Source: Clostridia bacterium | GTDB lineage: Bacteria > Bacillota > Clostridia > Oscillospirales > Acutalibacteraceae | Assembly: GCA_017517865.1 (NCBI GenBank) | Contig: JAFWYB010000029.1 | Coordinates: 1-64,000 of the forward strand | DNA: 64,000 nt | Reading direction: 5' to 3' | The notes under the pieces: generated by a model | Database searches by the model: none | What the model saw: the letters and a program-made list of their open reading frames with translations, nothing else | Told to the model about the DNA's origin: nothing | Made by a program: the position numbers and the translations under genes | Shown here: positions 34,611-44,386 of the stretch, one piece after another | Layout: each line of letters starts with the position of its first letter | Numbering within the stretch: the first letter of the stretch is position 1

Positions 34611-36991
34611 GAAAAGCTTTTTGTGAAAACTGCGGAAGCAAAATAGAGGACGGAGCGCGTTTTTGTGCTGTGTGCGGCTTCTGCTTTGAAAATGATGATG
34701 AAGAGGTTATAGATAATTTTGCAGATATATCCTCTCAGAGTGAGATTTCACTTTCTGAAGAAATGCCCCTTGAAGAAAATTTCCCTTATCCTGTTGAAGC
34801 TGAGCCTGTAAAGACAGTACCTCTCAGAAAGCCGTCATATAAGCTTGAAAAGATTCTGCTTGTTGTTTCAGCAATCTGTGCGGTTTGTTCTCTTGCGTTT
34901 TACTTTATAGTTACAAACTTTAGCGGTATTCCGATGAAAAATAAAGCTCCTGCTGCATCTGATATCCCTGAGCTTACGGTTGATATGGCCGAAGAAATAC
35001 TCAATAACGCAACTGATTTCCCTTATCAGTATTTCGAGAAAAGAAATATGATCAACAAAAACGATTATATTATTCATCCCGATTTTATTGAGTACGCTTC
35101 AGACGGAGATTACAGATGCTACGCTGTTGACGGAATAGAAACCAAGGACGATTTCTTCAGCTATTTTGAAAAATACGGCACCAGAGAATTTATAGAAAAG
35201 AGCCTTGACCAGTCATATTTCTATGTGGAAAAGAATTCAAAGATTTATTTCAGTGATAATTTCGGTATGGGCTGGTATCCTTATTCTGCTGCAAGTATGT
35301 TCATCGAGAAAATTGACGATGAAACCTATTATGTCAAGTCAGAAGAGGGAATTGTTGAAGGTGTAATTTTTAAATATATAGACGGTACCTTCAAAGCTAC
35401 GACAATATCTGCAAAAGAAGCTTATGCACCTTATGATGATAATGGAGCATCAATTTATCTGCCTGATATTGAGCTTGGTTTTGGTTCAACGCTTGACAGT
35501 GTCGAAAGAGAGCTTAAAAATGTTGGGCTGAAGCTTAATCGCGACAATATCGTTTATGTTAAGGCTTATTGGGGCACTGACGGAGCGGAAAGCTATGTTA
35601 CAGCATTTCAGAAAAGCTATAAAAAATATAAGAGCGGTGATTATGTAGGTGTAGTTGTTGCTGTTGAGGAGCCGGATTTTTACGGCAGGGGAGCAAAAGA
35701 CGGTGAAACAATTCCGGAGCTTACCAAGCAGGAAGCTGTAGATATACTCAATAAAACCTGTGTGCCCTTACAGCTGTATTTTTCAGAAAATAATATGCTT
35801 GACGAAAGTGATAAGATAAGTGTTCCGCATCCTTACGGTGATTTTGATTGTGATGCTGTGGCTGTAAAAGGAATTGAAACAGACGCAGATTACAGGAAAT
35901 TCATAAAAGATTATGCTACAATTTCTCTTATAACAAATATTCACAGCGGAGAATATGTCATCAGAAACGGAAAGTTTTATCTGATTATGGATGACATTGA
36001 CGGTTTTATGTTCTCTGAAAGAACATTGGTGCTTGAGAAAATTGATGATTCAACTTATTTTGCTCTTGATACCTGGTATTACATTAAAAATATAATTATT
36101 TATGTTGACGGGAAGTTCAAGGTGAGTGATATCACTCCAGAAAAAGCAAGAGATTTATGTAATGTTACCTCTTCGGGTGTTAATATACCCGATTTAGAGA
36201 ATATGTCCTTATCAGAGGCAGAAAGAGAACTTAATAAAGCAGGTCTTAAGCTTGACAGAAGCAATATTACAAAGATTCCCGGTAATTCAGTTGATCAGTT
36301 TGTTATCAGCGCTAAGAACAGCTGTAAAAAGGTTGCACGCGGCTCTTCTGTCGGTGTATATCTTGCTGTTAACTTTGCAGATTACGAAGAAAACAGTAAT
36401 AATTCCGAATCAGATGAATCCGCTGAGCTTACAGACGATTATGTAAGAGAGATGCTCATAAATGCCAGCAAGGTTGAACTTAAATGGTTAGGCTTCAGAT
36501 ATTGCTTTACTGATGATGAAGACGGAATTGGTCCTGATGATGCAGATAAGGTTCATTATGTTGACAGAAATGATTATATAACATATGACGATAACGGATA
36601 TACTATAAAAGCTTATGCGGTCGTTGATGATGATATTAAATCAGTAGCTGACTTAAGAGCGCTTTACAGTAAATATTTTGATAAAGAATATACAGAGCGT
36701 AGATGCTCAGGTTATATCGACCGTAACGGAAAATTGTATGTTGCTGTTGGTGATGCCGGTTTATGGGAGCCTTGCAGTGAATATAATGACGATATTTCAA
36801 AGGTTAATGATGAGTATTATATTTACACTTTAACCGGCGATTTTGATGGGGATACTATTACTGTTTATTATGATGTAATATTCGAAGACGGCAAATGGGT
36901 ATTTACCAACAAATATGAGGACACACACGGCAAAGTGATATATTCAGGCTTTATGCCTGTATGGGGCGCAGAAAACTGCATATATGATTAA
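34607..36991 (+). CDS. Zinc-ribbon/PASTA membrane protein with three repeated modules
   Basis: A 794-residue protein. An N-terminal zinc ribbon (CENCG, then CAVCG, residues 6-24) is cytoplasmic, and a membrane helix lies at about 84-106. Outside, three related ~150-residue modules start with ELTVDMAEEIL (~122), ELTKQEAVDIL (~369) and ELTDDYVREML (~604). Each shares a YVDRN-like and E-K-I-D-D pattern. They alternate with two PASTA-like repeats (LPDIELG ~284-350 and IPDLENM ~525-595). PASTA domains bind peptidoglycan fragments or lipid II in known proteins. No kinase domain is present. The modules are not recognised. The gene is translationally coupled to the SH3/BIG2 protein. Confidence 0.72.
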   Translation: MRKAFCENCGSKIEDGARFCAVCGFCFENDDEEVIDNFADISSQSEISLSEEMPLEENFPYPVEAEPVKTVPLRKPSYKLEKILLVVSAICAVCSLAFYFIVTNFSGIPMKNKAPAASDIPELTVDMAEEILNNATDFPYQYFEKRNMINKNDYIIHPDFIEYASDGDYRCYAVDGIETKDDFFSYFEKYGTREFIEKSLDQSYFYVEKNSKIYFSDNFGMGWYPYSAASMFIEKIDDETYYVKSEEGIVEGVIFKYIDGTFKATTISAKEAYAPYDDNGASIYLPDIELGFGSTLDSVERELKNVGLKLNRDNIVYVKAYWGTDGAESYVTAFQKSYKKYKSGDYVGVVVAVEEPDFYGRGAKDGETIPELTKQEAVDILNKTCVPLQLYFSENNMLDESDKISVPHPYGDFDCDAVAVKGIETDADYRKFIKDYATISLITNIHSGEYVIRNGKFYLIMDDIDGFMFSERTLVLEKIDDSTYFALDTWYYIKNIIIYVDGKFKVSDITPEKARDLCNVTSSGVNIPDLENMSLSEAERELNKAGLKLDRSNITKIPGNSVDQFVISAKNSCKKVARGSSVGVYLAVNFADYEENSNNSESDESAELTDDYVREMLINASKVELKWLGFRYCFTDDEDGIGPDDADKVHYVDRNDYITYDDNGYTIKAYAVVDDDIKSVADLRALYSKYFDKEYTERRCSGYIDRNGKLYVAVGDAGLWEPCSEYNDDISKVNDEYYIYTLTGDFDGDTITVYYDVIFEDGKWVFTNKYEDTHGKVIYSGFMPVWGAENCIYD

Positions 36992-37028
36992 AACAATAAA
37001 CGCCGCTGAAAAGCGGCGTTTATTGTTT
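36991..37028. terminator. Bidirectional terminator between convergent genes
   Basis: A perfect 17-bp stem (36991-37007 with 37012-37028) around GAAA ends in A/T-rich arms on both sides. It serves the PASTA protein gene and the minus-strand cytidylyltransferase gene. Confidence 0.92.
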
Positions 37029-37715
37029 TAATATAACCTCAGCAACCTTTAAATCGTAAGGATAAGTAATTTTAATATTCTGCACATCACCTCTTACAAG
37101 TCGAACTTCTTTACCGCTGACAGTGAAAATACTGCAGGTATCTGTGAGCACAGCCTTTTTGTCGGCTGAAAGATTTTCATAAAGCTCTTTTAATTTCAAT
37201 GCGTTGAAGGTCTGAGGGGTCTGGCACTGATAAAGCTTGCTTCTGTCGGGTGTTGCCGTAACGGTAGCTCCGTCAAGGCTTTCAATTATTGTATCGGTTG
37301 CCGGTATAACCGTACCGATTGCATCATATTTTTCCGAGTCTGCAATATGGTTGTTTATTATTTCAGCAGTAACAAAGGGCCTTACGGCATCGTGTGTAAC
37401 AATTACGGTCGAACTGTCAATTCCGTCTGTGTTCTCAATATACTTAATGGAATTCATAACCGTTTCGTTTCTGTCGCTTCCGCCTGCAATTACGGTAATT
37501 CTTTCGTCGTTGCAGTATTCTCTGAGTAATTCGTCTGTGTAAGAGCACCATTCCTCGGGGCAGAGTATGATGATTTTTCTGAATTTGTCACAGTCGGCAA
37601 ATTTCTGCACAGTGTGTGCTATTATCGGTTTGTTGCCTACCTTTATATATTGCTTTGGCTTCTCGGCATTCATTCTTGAACCTATTCCGCCTGCTGCTAT
37701 TACTGCGTATATCAT
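37020..37715 (-). CDS. IspD/TarI-family cytidylyltransferase
   Basis: 231 residues from the ATG at 37715 (AAAGGTGG upstream); an upstream ten-codon extension overlaps the SD. The nucleotide-binding AAGGIGSRM opens the protein, with GGSDRNETV, HDAVRPF and QTPQTF further on. IspD makes CDP-methylerythritol (isoprenoids); TarI makes CDP-ribitol (teichoic acids). Several segments (HDAVRPFVT, LYQCQTPQTF, TDTCSIF, NIKITYPYDLK) resemble TarI more than IspD. It is divergent from a LicD-type transferase gene, which also favours a phosphopolyol role. The window cannot show whether another ispD exists, so both names are kept. Confidence 0.85.
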   Translation of the reverse strand: MIYAVIAAGGIGSRMNAEKPKQYIKVGNKPIIAHTVQKFADCDKFRKIIILCPEEWCSYTDELLREYCNDERITVIAGGSDRNETVMNSIKYIENTDGIDSSTVIVTHDAVRPFVTAEIINNHIADSEKYDAIGTVIPATDTIIESLDGATVTATPDRSKLYQCQTPQTFNALKLKELYENLSADKKAVLTDTCSIFTVSGKEVRLVRGDVQNIKITYPYDLKVAEVILKQ

Positions 37716-37744
37716 AGCTGCACCACCTTTGATTTTATGATTCA

Positions 37745-37772
37745 ATTATACAAAATCAGTCATTTTTGTCAA
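37745..37772 (-). promoter_or_regulatory. Promoter of the cytidylyltransferase gene
   Basis: On the minus strand TTGACA (37767-37772) and TATAAT (37745-37750) are spaced 16 bp apart, 30 bp before the start codon. Confidence 0.8.
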
Positions 37773-37793
37773 TATGATTATATTCATTCAGCG

Positions 37794-37822
37794 TTGACAA
37801 ATTTCAACAGGAATAGTATAAT
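37794..37822 (+). promoter_or_regulatory. Promoter of the epimerase-LicD fusion gene
   Basis: TTGACA (37794-37799), 17-bp spacer, TATAAT (37817-37822), divergent from the cytidylyltransferase promoter 22 bp away. Confidence 0.85.
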
Positions 37823-37854
37823 AAATTGATTTATTATACGGGGAGAATCTAAGT

Positions 37855-39825
37855 ATGAACCAGTATTTTCTTGACGAAATAAAATGTATCGGTGCTGAGC
37901 TTGCGAAGAAAAAGCTTCGTCCCAAGCGCTTTATCGAAAGTGAGGTTAATATTGTCTGCGATGAGCACACCCTCGGCGCGTATCTTGCCGGCTACTATAT
38001 GTCAGTGTGCTGCGGTGAAAACGGCGGCTGTGTAAACGTTATTGCCGAAGGTGAGTGGAACAACTCTGTGCTTTACGGTGAAATTGCGGTTGAGTTTGAG
38101 GAAAAAGGTCAGTTTACACTTTTTAATACCTTTGATGAATATTCAGCTACGGTTAGTGAAAATAAAAACAGACTGATTTATTATATTGTCAATCTTCAGC
38201 TTGACAGATATTCCGACAAAGAAACTGTGGCAGCCCGTAAAGAAAGCCTTAAAAAGTGTCTCGCTTTTGCTAAAGATAACAGTTGTCAGTTCGTTCTCGT
38301 ACCAATCTTTAATTTCAGAGAGCCGTTTCCGCAGGGGATTGCCGCATGCTCTGAAAGAGAGGTTGAGGCTGTCTGCCTTTATGACGGCAAGTTCACTCAG
38401 GGTAGGCTTCTTATGGAGCTTGAGGATATCTGCAGAAGCTATTTTGACTCCGAAGAGCAGCTTATGCAGATTGTGCGTCTTGATAATATTTTCGGTCCCC
38501 TCGTAAAAAACACCTGTAAGCTTGATTTTGACGGAATTATAAGAGAGTTTATCAATAATAATTCAATTACATTCCGCAGAAGTGATATTTTCACATACTA
38601 TACGGCCTGTTATATCAGACAGGCAGCTACAGCTGTTCACGCAGTTGCCGCAAAGGGTATTACCGGTAACATATACAATGCCGCCAACTACCGTTTTACT
38701 CTTCATGACCTTAAAAACAATCTTTATAAGAGCTTTGCTTACAGAAAGCCTGAAATCAAGTTTGAGAACGATGCAGAAACTGACAGCGAAAACAGATATG
38801 AATGTCTGAGTAATCTTAAAATTAAAAATCTCGGTTGGACTGTTGTAACACCTCTTCAGGAGGCTTTTTACCGCACCGCTCTTGCCGAAACCGACGATGA
38901 TTATATAGCCAATTTCTATATCAGCATTTATCAGGGCAAGCTTGACAGAATCAAGAAAATAGAGATGGATATTATTAAGGAAATAGACCGTATCTGCAAG
39001 GCTAACGGAATAAGATATTTCCTTGTCGGTGGCTCGCTTCTCGGCGCGGTTCGTCATAAGGGATTTATTCCCTGGGATGATGATATTGACATCGGTATGC
39101 TCAGAGAGGATTACAATAAATTCAAAAAAGTCTGTCCTAAAGAGCTTTCCGATAAAATGAGATATCAGTCCTATAAGCAGGAAGCTAATTCCCACTATAT
39201 TTTCGAAAAGATCAGACTTAAAGAAACATATTTCAGCACAAAATTTTCAAACCGCTTCCGTGATATTGAAAACGGAATTTTCGTTGATGTGCTTGTTTAC
39301 GATAAGACCTCAAACATCAGAATTCTTCAGAAGCTTCACGTAAAGCTTATAAAGATGATGAACAGAATTATAAATGTCCGTTGGGTGAACGTGCCCAGAA
39401 AGGGTATTCACTACACGGCAACAAAGATTTTTCTTCCGATAATGCGTCTTATACCCTTCAGAGTATATCACTGGTGCTTTGAGGGCGTGCTCAGAATGTT
39501 CAACTGGAATAAGAGAAGCAAATATCTTATAGACGGTGTGGGTCAGAACGTTGGCAAGGGAGCCTTTCCGTTATCCTGGTTTGATGAAATGACAGAGGTT
39601 CCCTATGAGGATATGACCTTCAGTGCACCTGCAAAATATGATGAATACCTTCGTCATTGGTACGGTGACAGATATATGGAGCTTCTTCCCATTTCATCGA
39701 GAAAATCGGGTCATAATCTTAAAAGAATGGACCTTGGCAAATATCTTTTTGCGGATACACAAGATATGCCTTCTCACGTTAACGATCTGCGCGGAGAGCT
39801 TTATGAGAAACCGATATATAAATAA
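37855..39825 (+). CDS. Fusion of a degenerate epimerase-like domain and a LicD transferase
   Basis: A 656-residue protein. The first ~350 residues keep the C-terminal half features of a sugar nucleotide epimerase/dehydratase (RLDNIFGPLV, GNIYNAANY, LGWTVVTPLQEAF) but lack a readable GxxGxxG nucleotide site, so catalysis is doubtful. From about 360 to the end is a LicD/nucleotidyltransferase-like domain: LVGGSLLGAVRHKG near 388 and PWDDDIDIGM near 405 with the metal-binding aspartates. LicD proteins transfer phosphocholine or phosphoribitol-like groups to glycans. The divergent TarI-like gene could supply a CDP-activated donor. The acceptor is probably wall or capsule glycan; this is inference. 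Confidence 0.8.
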   Translation: MNQYFLDEIKCIGAELAKKKLRPKRFIESEVNIVCDEHTLGAYLAGYYMSVCCGENGGCVNVIAEGEWNNSVLYGEIAVEFEEKGQFTLFNTFDEYSATVSENKNRLIYYIVNLQLDRYSDKETVAARKESLKKCLAFAKDNSCQFVLVPIFNFREPFPQGIAACSEREVEAVCLYDGKFTQGRLLMELEDICRSYFDSEEQLMQIVRLDNIFGPLVKNTCKLDFDGIIREFINNNSITFRRSDIFTYYTACYIRQAATAVHAVAAKGITGNIYNAANYRFTLHDLKNNLYKSFAYRKPEIKFENDAETDSENRYECLSNLKIKNLGWTVVTPLQEAFYRTALAETDDDYIANFYISIYQGKLDRIKKIEMDIIKEIDRICKANGIRYFLVGGSLLGAVRHKGFIPWDDDIDIGMLREDYNKFKKVCPKELSDKMRYQSYKQEANSHYIFEKIRLKETYFSTKFSNRFRDIENGIFVDVLVYDKTSNIRILQKLHVKLIKMMNRIINVRWVNVPRKGIHYTATKIFLPIMRLIPFRVYHWCFEGVLRMFNWNKRSKYLIDGVGQNVGKGAFPLSWFDEMTEVPYEDMTFSAPAKYDEYLRHWYGDRYMELLPISSRKSGHNLKRMDLGKYLFADTQDMPSHVNDLRGELYEKPIYK

Positions 39826-39828
39826 TTT

Positions 39829-39862
39829 AAATCGGGCCTTTTTATAAGGTCCGATTTATTAT
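39829..39862 (+). terminator. Terminator of the epimerase-LicD gene
   Basis: AAATCGGGCCTT (39829-39840) pairs with AAGGTCCGATTT (39846-39857), one G-T pair, followed by ATTATTAT. Confidence 0.7.
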
Positions 39863-39876
39863 TATCTCATATTTTC

Positions 39877-39920
39877 TTGACATAGGTGTTAAAAAATAGT
39901 ATTATATGCTATAATACTAT
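39877..39920 (+). promoter_or_regulatory. Promoter of the rnjA operon with an overlapping perfect palindrome
   Basis: TTGACA (39877-39882), 17-bp spacer, TATTAT (39900-39905). The -10 lies inside a perfect 25-bp inverted repeat, 39896-39906 with 39910-39920 around TGC. The second arm also contains TATAAT (39910-39915). The palindrome could be an operator; no known regulator consensus was matched. Confidence 0.6.
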
Positions 39921-39988
39921 TATTATGGGTAATTATCGTTTAAGTTGATATATTTGAATTATCTGAAAAAAGGAGGTATTGCCTTAAA

Positions 39989-41929
39989 ATGAGCGAAAAT
40001 ATTCAGAACAAGGTAAAGGGTTCAAATTCGCAAAAAAGGAAAAATAAAACAAATTCAAATAAAAATCAGCCTTCACAGAAGGCTCAGAACAGCAAAAAAA
40101 CACTTGAGTCAAAGGTTCAGGATGAAATAAAGAATCGCAATACGGCAAAAAAATCCGGAGGAAAAAAGCGTGTTGATAAAAAAAATCAGCCTGTAGAGCA
40201 AAAGAACAACAAGGTGCCGGCAGAGAAAAAAAACAGAAAGACCAAGAAAACAAAGAAACAGACAGCGCCTGCATTACCGATAAAAATTGCATTTCTCGGC
40301 GGCCTCAATGAGGTCGGCAAAAACATAACAATGTTTCAGTATAAGGAAGATATTATTCTTGTTGACTGCGGTCTTGCTTTCCCCGATGAAGATACGCCGG
40401 GTATCGATCTGATAATTCCCGATTTCACATATCTTCAGAAAAATTCAGATAAAATAAAGGGTATATGTATTACTCACGGCCATGAGGATCATATCGGTGC
40501 ATTGGCATATATGCTCAGAGATATAAATATACCCGTTTACAGTACAAGGCTTACAAACGGTCTTATTGAAGGAAAGCTCAAAGAGCACGGGCTTCTCTCA
40601 GGCGCAAAGCTTAATGTTGTCAACGCGGGGGAAAGTGTAAAGCTCGGTGAGTTCACAGTAGAGTTCATACACGTCAATCACTCAATTCCCGATGCAGTCG
40701 GATTTGCTATAAAATGTGAGGGCGGCACTGTTGTTCATACGGGCGACTTTAAAATAGACAGCACACCCATTGACGGCGGTATGATTGATATAGCCCGCTT
40801 CGCCGAGCTGGGTAAAGAGGGCGTACTGTGTATGATGGCTGATTCAACCAATGCTGAAAGACCCGGATATACCGAAAGCGAAAGCAAAGTAGGTGCTTCC
40901 TTTGACCTTCTGTTCAGAAGAGCAGGAAACAGAAGGATTATTGTTGCTACCTTTGCTTCAAACATTCACAGAGTTCAGCAGATCATCAATGTTGCACAGA
41001 GCCTCGGCAGAAAGGTTGCCCTTTCCGGCAGAAGCCTTGAAAATGTTGTTGCTGTTGCCTCTGAACTCGGATATCTGAATGTACCTGATGGTATACTTAT
41101 CAAGCTTGATATGATAAACAAATACCCTGAAGAACAGATTGTTCTTATTACTACGGGCAGCCAGGGTGAGCCTATGTCAGCCCTTACACGTATGGCCTTT
41201 TCTGACCACCGCAAGGTTGCAATCGGCCCTAACGATTATGTTATCATATCGGCAACTCCTATTCCCGGCAATGAAAAAACAGTCGGCAGGGTAATAAATG
41301 AGCTTATGAAGCTCGGCGCAGAGGTTGTATATGAAAAGATGTACGATGTGCACGTTTCGGGTCACGCCTGCCGCGAGGAGCTTAAGCTTATGTTAGGCGT
41401 TATAAAGCCTAAATATTTCATACCCGTACACGGTGAGCAGAAGCATCTTCTCAAGCATGCGGCATTGGCTCATTCAATGGGAATTGATTCTAAGAATACA
41501 CTGATAGCTGACAACGGAACCCTTGTTGAGATCTGTGAAGATTATATCAAAAAGGCGGGTACTGTGCCTGCCGGACAAATATTTGTTGACGGCTCAGGTG
41601 TAGGTGATGTCGGATCTGTCGTTCTGCGTGACAGAAAGCATCTTGCCGAGGACGGTATAATTATTGTTGTAGCAACTCTCGACAGTTCAACGGGTGAAAT
41701 TCTTTCGGGTCCTGATGTTGTTTCAAGAGGTTTTGTTTTTGTCAAGGAATCGGGAGATCTTATTCTTGATGCCCAAAGCACAGCTTATGAAGCTATAATG
41801 CGCTGTTATGACAGAAATATTTATGATTGGGGCACCATTAAAAGCAGAATTCGTGACGATGTTTCCCGTCTGATGTATGAAAGAACGAAAAGAAGTCCTA
41901 TGATACTTCCCGTTTTGATGGAGATTTAA
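39989..41929 (+). CDS. rnjA: Ribonuclease J
   Basis: A 646-residue metallo-beta-lactamase/beta-CASP ribonuclease with both endo- and 5'-3' exonuclease activity on RNA. After a Lys/Asn/Gln-rich tail of about 92 residues the core begins with LGGLNEVGKN. The metal site HGHEDHIGA is near 160, HTGDFK near 250, and the beta-CASP motifs and SGHA near 455 follow. The RNase J C-terminal domain ends the protein. Typical family length is about 555, so the basic N-terminal tail is an addition. SD AAGGAGGT lies about 12 bp before the ATG. It is the first gene of a seven-gene operon. Confidence 0.95.
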   Translation: MSENIQNKVKGSNSQKRKNKTNSNKNQPSQKAQNSKKTLESKVQDEIKNRNTAKKSGGKKRVDKKNQPVEQKNNKVPAEKKNRKTKKTKKQTAPALPIKIAFLGGLNEVGKNITMFQYKEDIILVDCGLAFPDEDTPGIDLIIPDFTYLQKNSDKIKGICITHGHEDHIGALAYMLRDINIPVYSTRLTNGLIEGKLKEHGLLSGAKLNVVNAGESVKLGEFTVEFIHVNHSIPDAVGFAIKCEGGTVVHTGDFKIDSTPIDGGMIDIARFAELGKEGVLCMMADSTNAERPGYTESESKVGASFDLLFRRAGNRRIIVATFASNIHRVQQIINVAQSLGRKVALSGRSLENVVAVASELGYLNVPDGILIKLDMINKYPEEQIVLITTGSQGEPMSALTRMAFSDHRKVAIGPNDYVIISATPIPGNEKTVGRVINELMKLGAEVVYEKMYDVHVSGHACREELKLMLGVIKPKYFIPVHGEQKHLLKHAALAHSMGIDSKNTLIADNGTLVEICEDYIKKAGTVPAGQIFVDGSGVGDVGSVVLRDRKHLAEDGIIIVVATLDSSTGEILSGPDVVSRGFVFVKESGDLILDAQSTAYEAIMRCYDRNIYDWGTIKSRIRDDVSRLMYERTKRSPMILPVLMEI

Positions 41930-41932
41930 TTT

Positions 41933-43894
41933 ATGAAAAAGCTTTGGAAGATATACGATATATCCCTGATATATATAGCTCTGGCAGTTGTTTTGTCCGT
42001 TATTGTTTTTGCTTTAACAGATAAGATTGTCGGGGCAGTGGCTTTTGCTCTGACTGCAGCCTTTGCCGTGGGTAAATTCGTATATTATAAAAAAGTCAGA
42101 GAAAAGCTTCTTCATAAAATCAGCGTTGTTTCAAATGAACTTGATTTTACTAACGGAAAAGCCTTTGAAAAGCTTGTTGTACCTTGCGTTGTTATAGACG
42201 GTGACGGTGCAATCGTGTGGTTTAACGGCAGCTTCAAGGCCCTGTTTGATATTAATTCTTCCACAAAAAAGCTTAATCTCAAGCAACTTATCAAGCGTGA
42301 CAGTCTTGATAGGCTGATGCAGGGCAGAGGCTTTAAAATCAAGGTCGATAATATGTATTTTTCAATCTATTCAAACGACATTGATCTTACTGACGAAACT
42401 ATTTATCTTCTTTATTTCTTTGATGAAACAAAGCTTCGCACGATTGAAAAGGAATATTATGATACCAGACCGTCTGTTATGCTTGCTGTTATTGATAATG
42501 CAGATGAGATTTATCAGAATTTCAAGGAAAGCGAGTGTGCAGCTATTTTCAGCCGGATAGAAGGTATTATTGATGACTGGGTGACCTCATACGGAGGATT
42601 ATGCAGAAAGTTTTCTAATGCAAGAATGCTCTTTTTTGTTGAAGAAAGAGCGCTTCAGAAAATGATTAACGATAAGTTTACCGTTCTTGATAGAATAAGA
42701 GAATTTACATTTGACGGAAAGAGTGTTGAGGTTACTCTTTCCATAGGTGTCGGTAAGGAAGAAAGTCTTATTGATTCCAACAATTCGGCTAAGCAGGCTC
42801 TTGACATGGCGCAGAGTCGCGGCGGTGATCAGGTTGCTATAAAGCACATTGCTCAGTATAAATTCTATGGCGGTGTGTCTGCCGGCTTTGAAAAGAAAAA
42901 CAAGGTAAGAACAAGGCTTATTGCAAAGAGTATATCTGAAATAATAGGGTACAGTGACAATGTGCTCATAATGGGTCACAGATTTTCAGATTTTGACGCT
43001 TTCGGTAGCGCCGTAGGTATGTATGCTGTCGCTGAGCATCTGGGTAAGACCGCACACATTGTCCTTAACAAGGAATCTACACTTGCCGGACCGCTTGTTG
43101 AGAGATTTGCAGAGGCTAAGGGTGACAAGATTATCATTTCACCTGACCATGCATCACACTATGTTAAGGAAAATACACTGCTTGTTGTTGTTGACACCCA
43201 CAAGCAGGATTTTACAGAGGCTCCCGAGCTCGTTGATAAGGTGAAAAAAGTGATGGTAATTGATCATCACAGAAAATCTGTAAGCTTTATCGAAAATACG
43301 GTGCTGTTTTATCATATGCCGAATTCTTCCTCGGCGGCAGAGATGGTTACAGAAATTGCTCAGTATATCGGTAAAACACCCATTCTTGACTCCTTTACCG
43401 CTTCAGCTCTTTTTGCGGGTATAATGCTTGATACGCGTAATTTTGTGCTCAGAGCGGGCGTCAGAACCTTTGAGGCGGCTGCATATCTGCGTTCAAGAGG
43501 TGCAAATACTGTTGACAGTAAAAAGCTGTTTTCCAACGATATGGAAATATTCCGACAGCGCAATTCAATAATTGACTCGGCAAGAACCTACAGAGAATGT
43601 GCAATTTCCATTACCCCCGGCAATATGGAAAATATCAGACTTGTTACGTCTCAGGCTTGCGATGAAATGCTTAATATTGAAGGTGTTAAGGCTTCGTTTG
43701 TGCTTTATCCCATCGGTAACGGAGTAAACATATCTGCAAGAAGCTACGGCGAAATGAATGTGCAGCTAATTATGGAAGAGCTCGGAGGCGGAGGACATCA
43801 GACTATGTCTGCCTGTCAGCTTAAGGATATAACTATGTCGCAGGCTGTTGAAAAGCTTGAAAAGGCTATTGATAAATATATAACTAACTTATAA
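41933..43894 (+). CDS. gdpP: GdpP-like cyclic-di-AMP phosphodiesterase (DHH family)
   Basis: A 653-residue membrane protein that hydrolyses the second messenger c-di-AMP. Two membrane helices (about 10-28 and 32-52) are followed by a PAS-like domain (about 80-150) and a degenerate GGDEF domain (ending [10 protein letters not shown] near 300). The DHH/DHHA1 phosphoesterase shows [11 protein letters not shown] near 345, VDTHKQDF near 423, IDHHRKS near 445, and GGGGHQTMS near 620. Length and order match GdpP. It starts four bases after rnjA ends and precedes rplI, a gene order commonly seen in Firmicutes. Confidence 0.94.
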   Translation: MKKLWKIYDISLIYIALAVVLSVIVFALTDKIVGAVAFALTAAFAVGKFVYYKKVREKLLHKISVVSNELDFTNGKAFEKLVVPCVVIDGDGAIVWFNGSFKALFDINSSTKKLNLKQLIKRDSLDRLMQGRGFKIKVDNMYFSIYSNDIDLTDETIYLLYFFDETKLRTIEKEYYDTRPSVMLAVIDNADEIYQNFKESECAAIFSRIEGIIDDWVTSYGGLCRKFSNARMLFFVEERALQKMINDKFTVLDRIREFTFDGKSVEVTLSIGVGKEESLIDSNNSAKQALDMAQSRGGDQVAIKHIAQYKFYGGVSAGFEKKNKVRTRLIAKSISEIIGYSDNVLIMGHRFSDFDAFGSAVGMYAVAEHLGKTAHIVLNKESTLAGPLVERFAEAKGDKIIISPDHASHYVKENTLLVVVDTHKQDFTEAPELVDKVKKVMVIDHHRKSVSFIENTVLFYHMPNSSSAAEMVTEIAQYIGKTPILDSFTASALFAGIMLDTRNFVLRAGVRTFEAAAYLRSRGANTVDSKKLFSNDMEIFRQRNSIIDSARTYRECAISITPGNMENIRLVTSQACDEMLNIEGVKASFVLYPIGNGVNISARSYGEMNVQLIMEELGGGGHQTMSACQLKDITMSQAVEKLEKAIDKYITNL

Positions 43895-43908
43895 CGGAGG
43901 ATAAAAAT

Positions 43909-44349
43909 ATGAAAGTTGTTTTAAAACAGGACGTTAAGGGCTTGGGTAAAAAAGGTGAGCTTGTAAACACCTCGGACGGTTATGCAAGAAATTTCCTTTT
44001 CCCGAAGGGGCTTGCGGTTGAAGCAAACGCCCAGAGTCTTACGGAGCTTAAAAACCGCGAGCAGTCCGCAAAGTATAAGATCGAAACAGAAATTGCAGCT
44101 GCAAAGAAGGCTGCAGCGGAGCTTGAAGGCAAAACTATTGTTATTACCGCTAAGGCCGGCGCTAACGGTAAGCTTTTCGGCTCAGTTACTTCAAAGGAAA
44201 TTGCCGAAAAGGTTAAATCTCAGTTCGGTATTGAAACAGATAAAAGAAAGATTGCAGTTGAAGACATCAAGCAGTTCGGTACCTATCAGTTTGAAATCAA
44301 GCTTTATCAGGGTATCAGCGCAAAGCTTTTTGTAAGAGTAGGCGAATAA
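43909..44349 (+). CDS. rplI: 50S ribosomal protein L9
   Basis: A 146-residue protein of normal length that binds domain V of 23S rRNA. The N-terminal domain begins [19 protein letters not shown] and contains the signature [11 protein letters not shown] long central helix (about 40-75) connects to the C-terminal domain. GGAGG precedes the ATG by 8 bp. It lies between gdpP and dnaB, the usual position in Firmicutes. Confidence 0.97.
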   Translation: MKVVLKQDVKGLGKKGELVNTSDGYARNFLFPKGLAVEANAQSLTELKNREQSAKYKIETEIAAAKKAAAELEGKTIVITAKAGANGKLFGSVTSKEIAEKVKSQFGIETDKRKIAVEDIKQFGTYQFEIKLYQGISAKLFVRVGE

Positions 44350-44386
44350 GTTTAACAAAACGGATTTTTATCGGAGGTGAATTATA

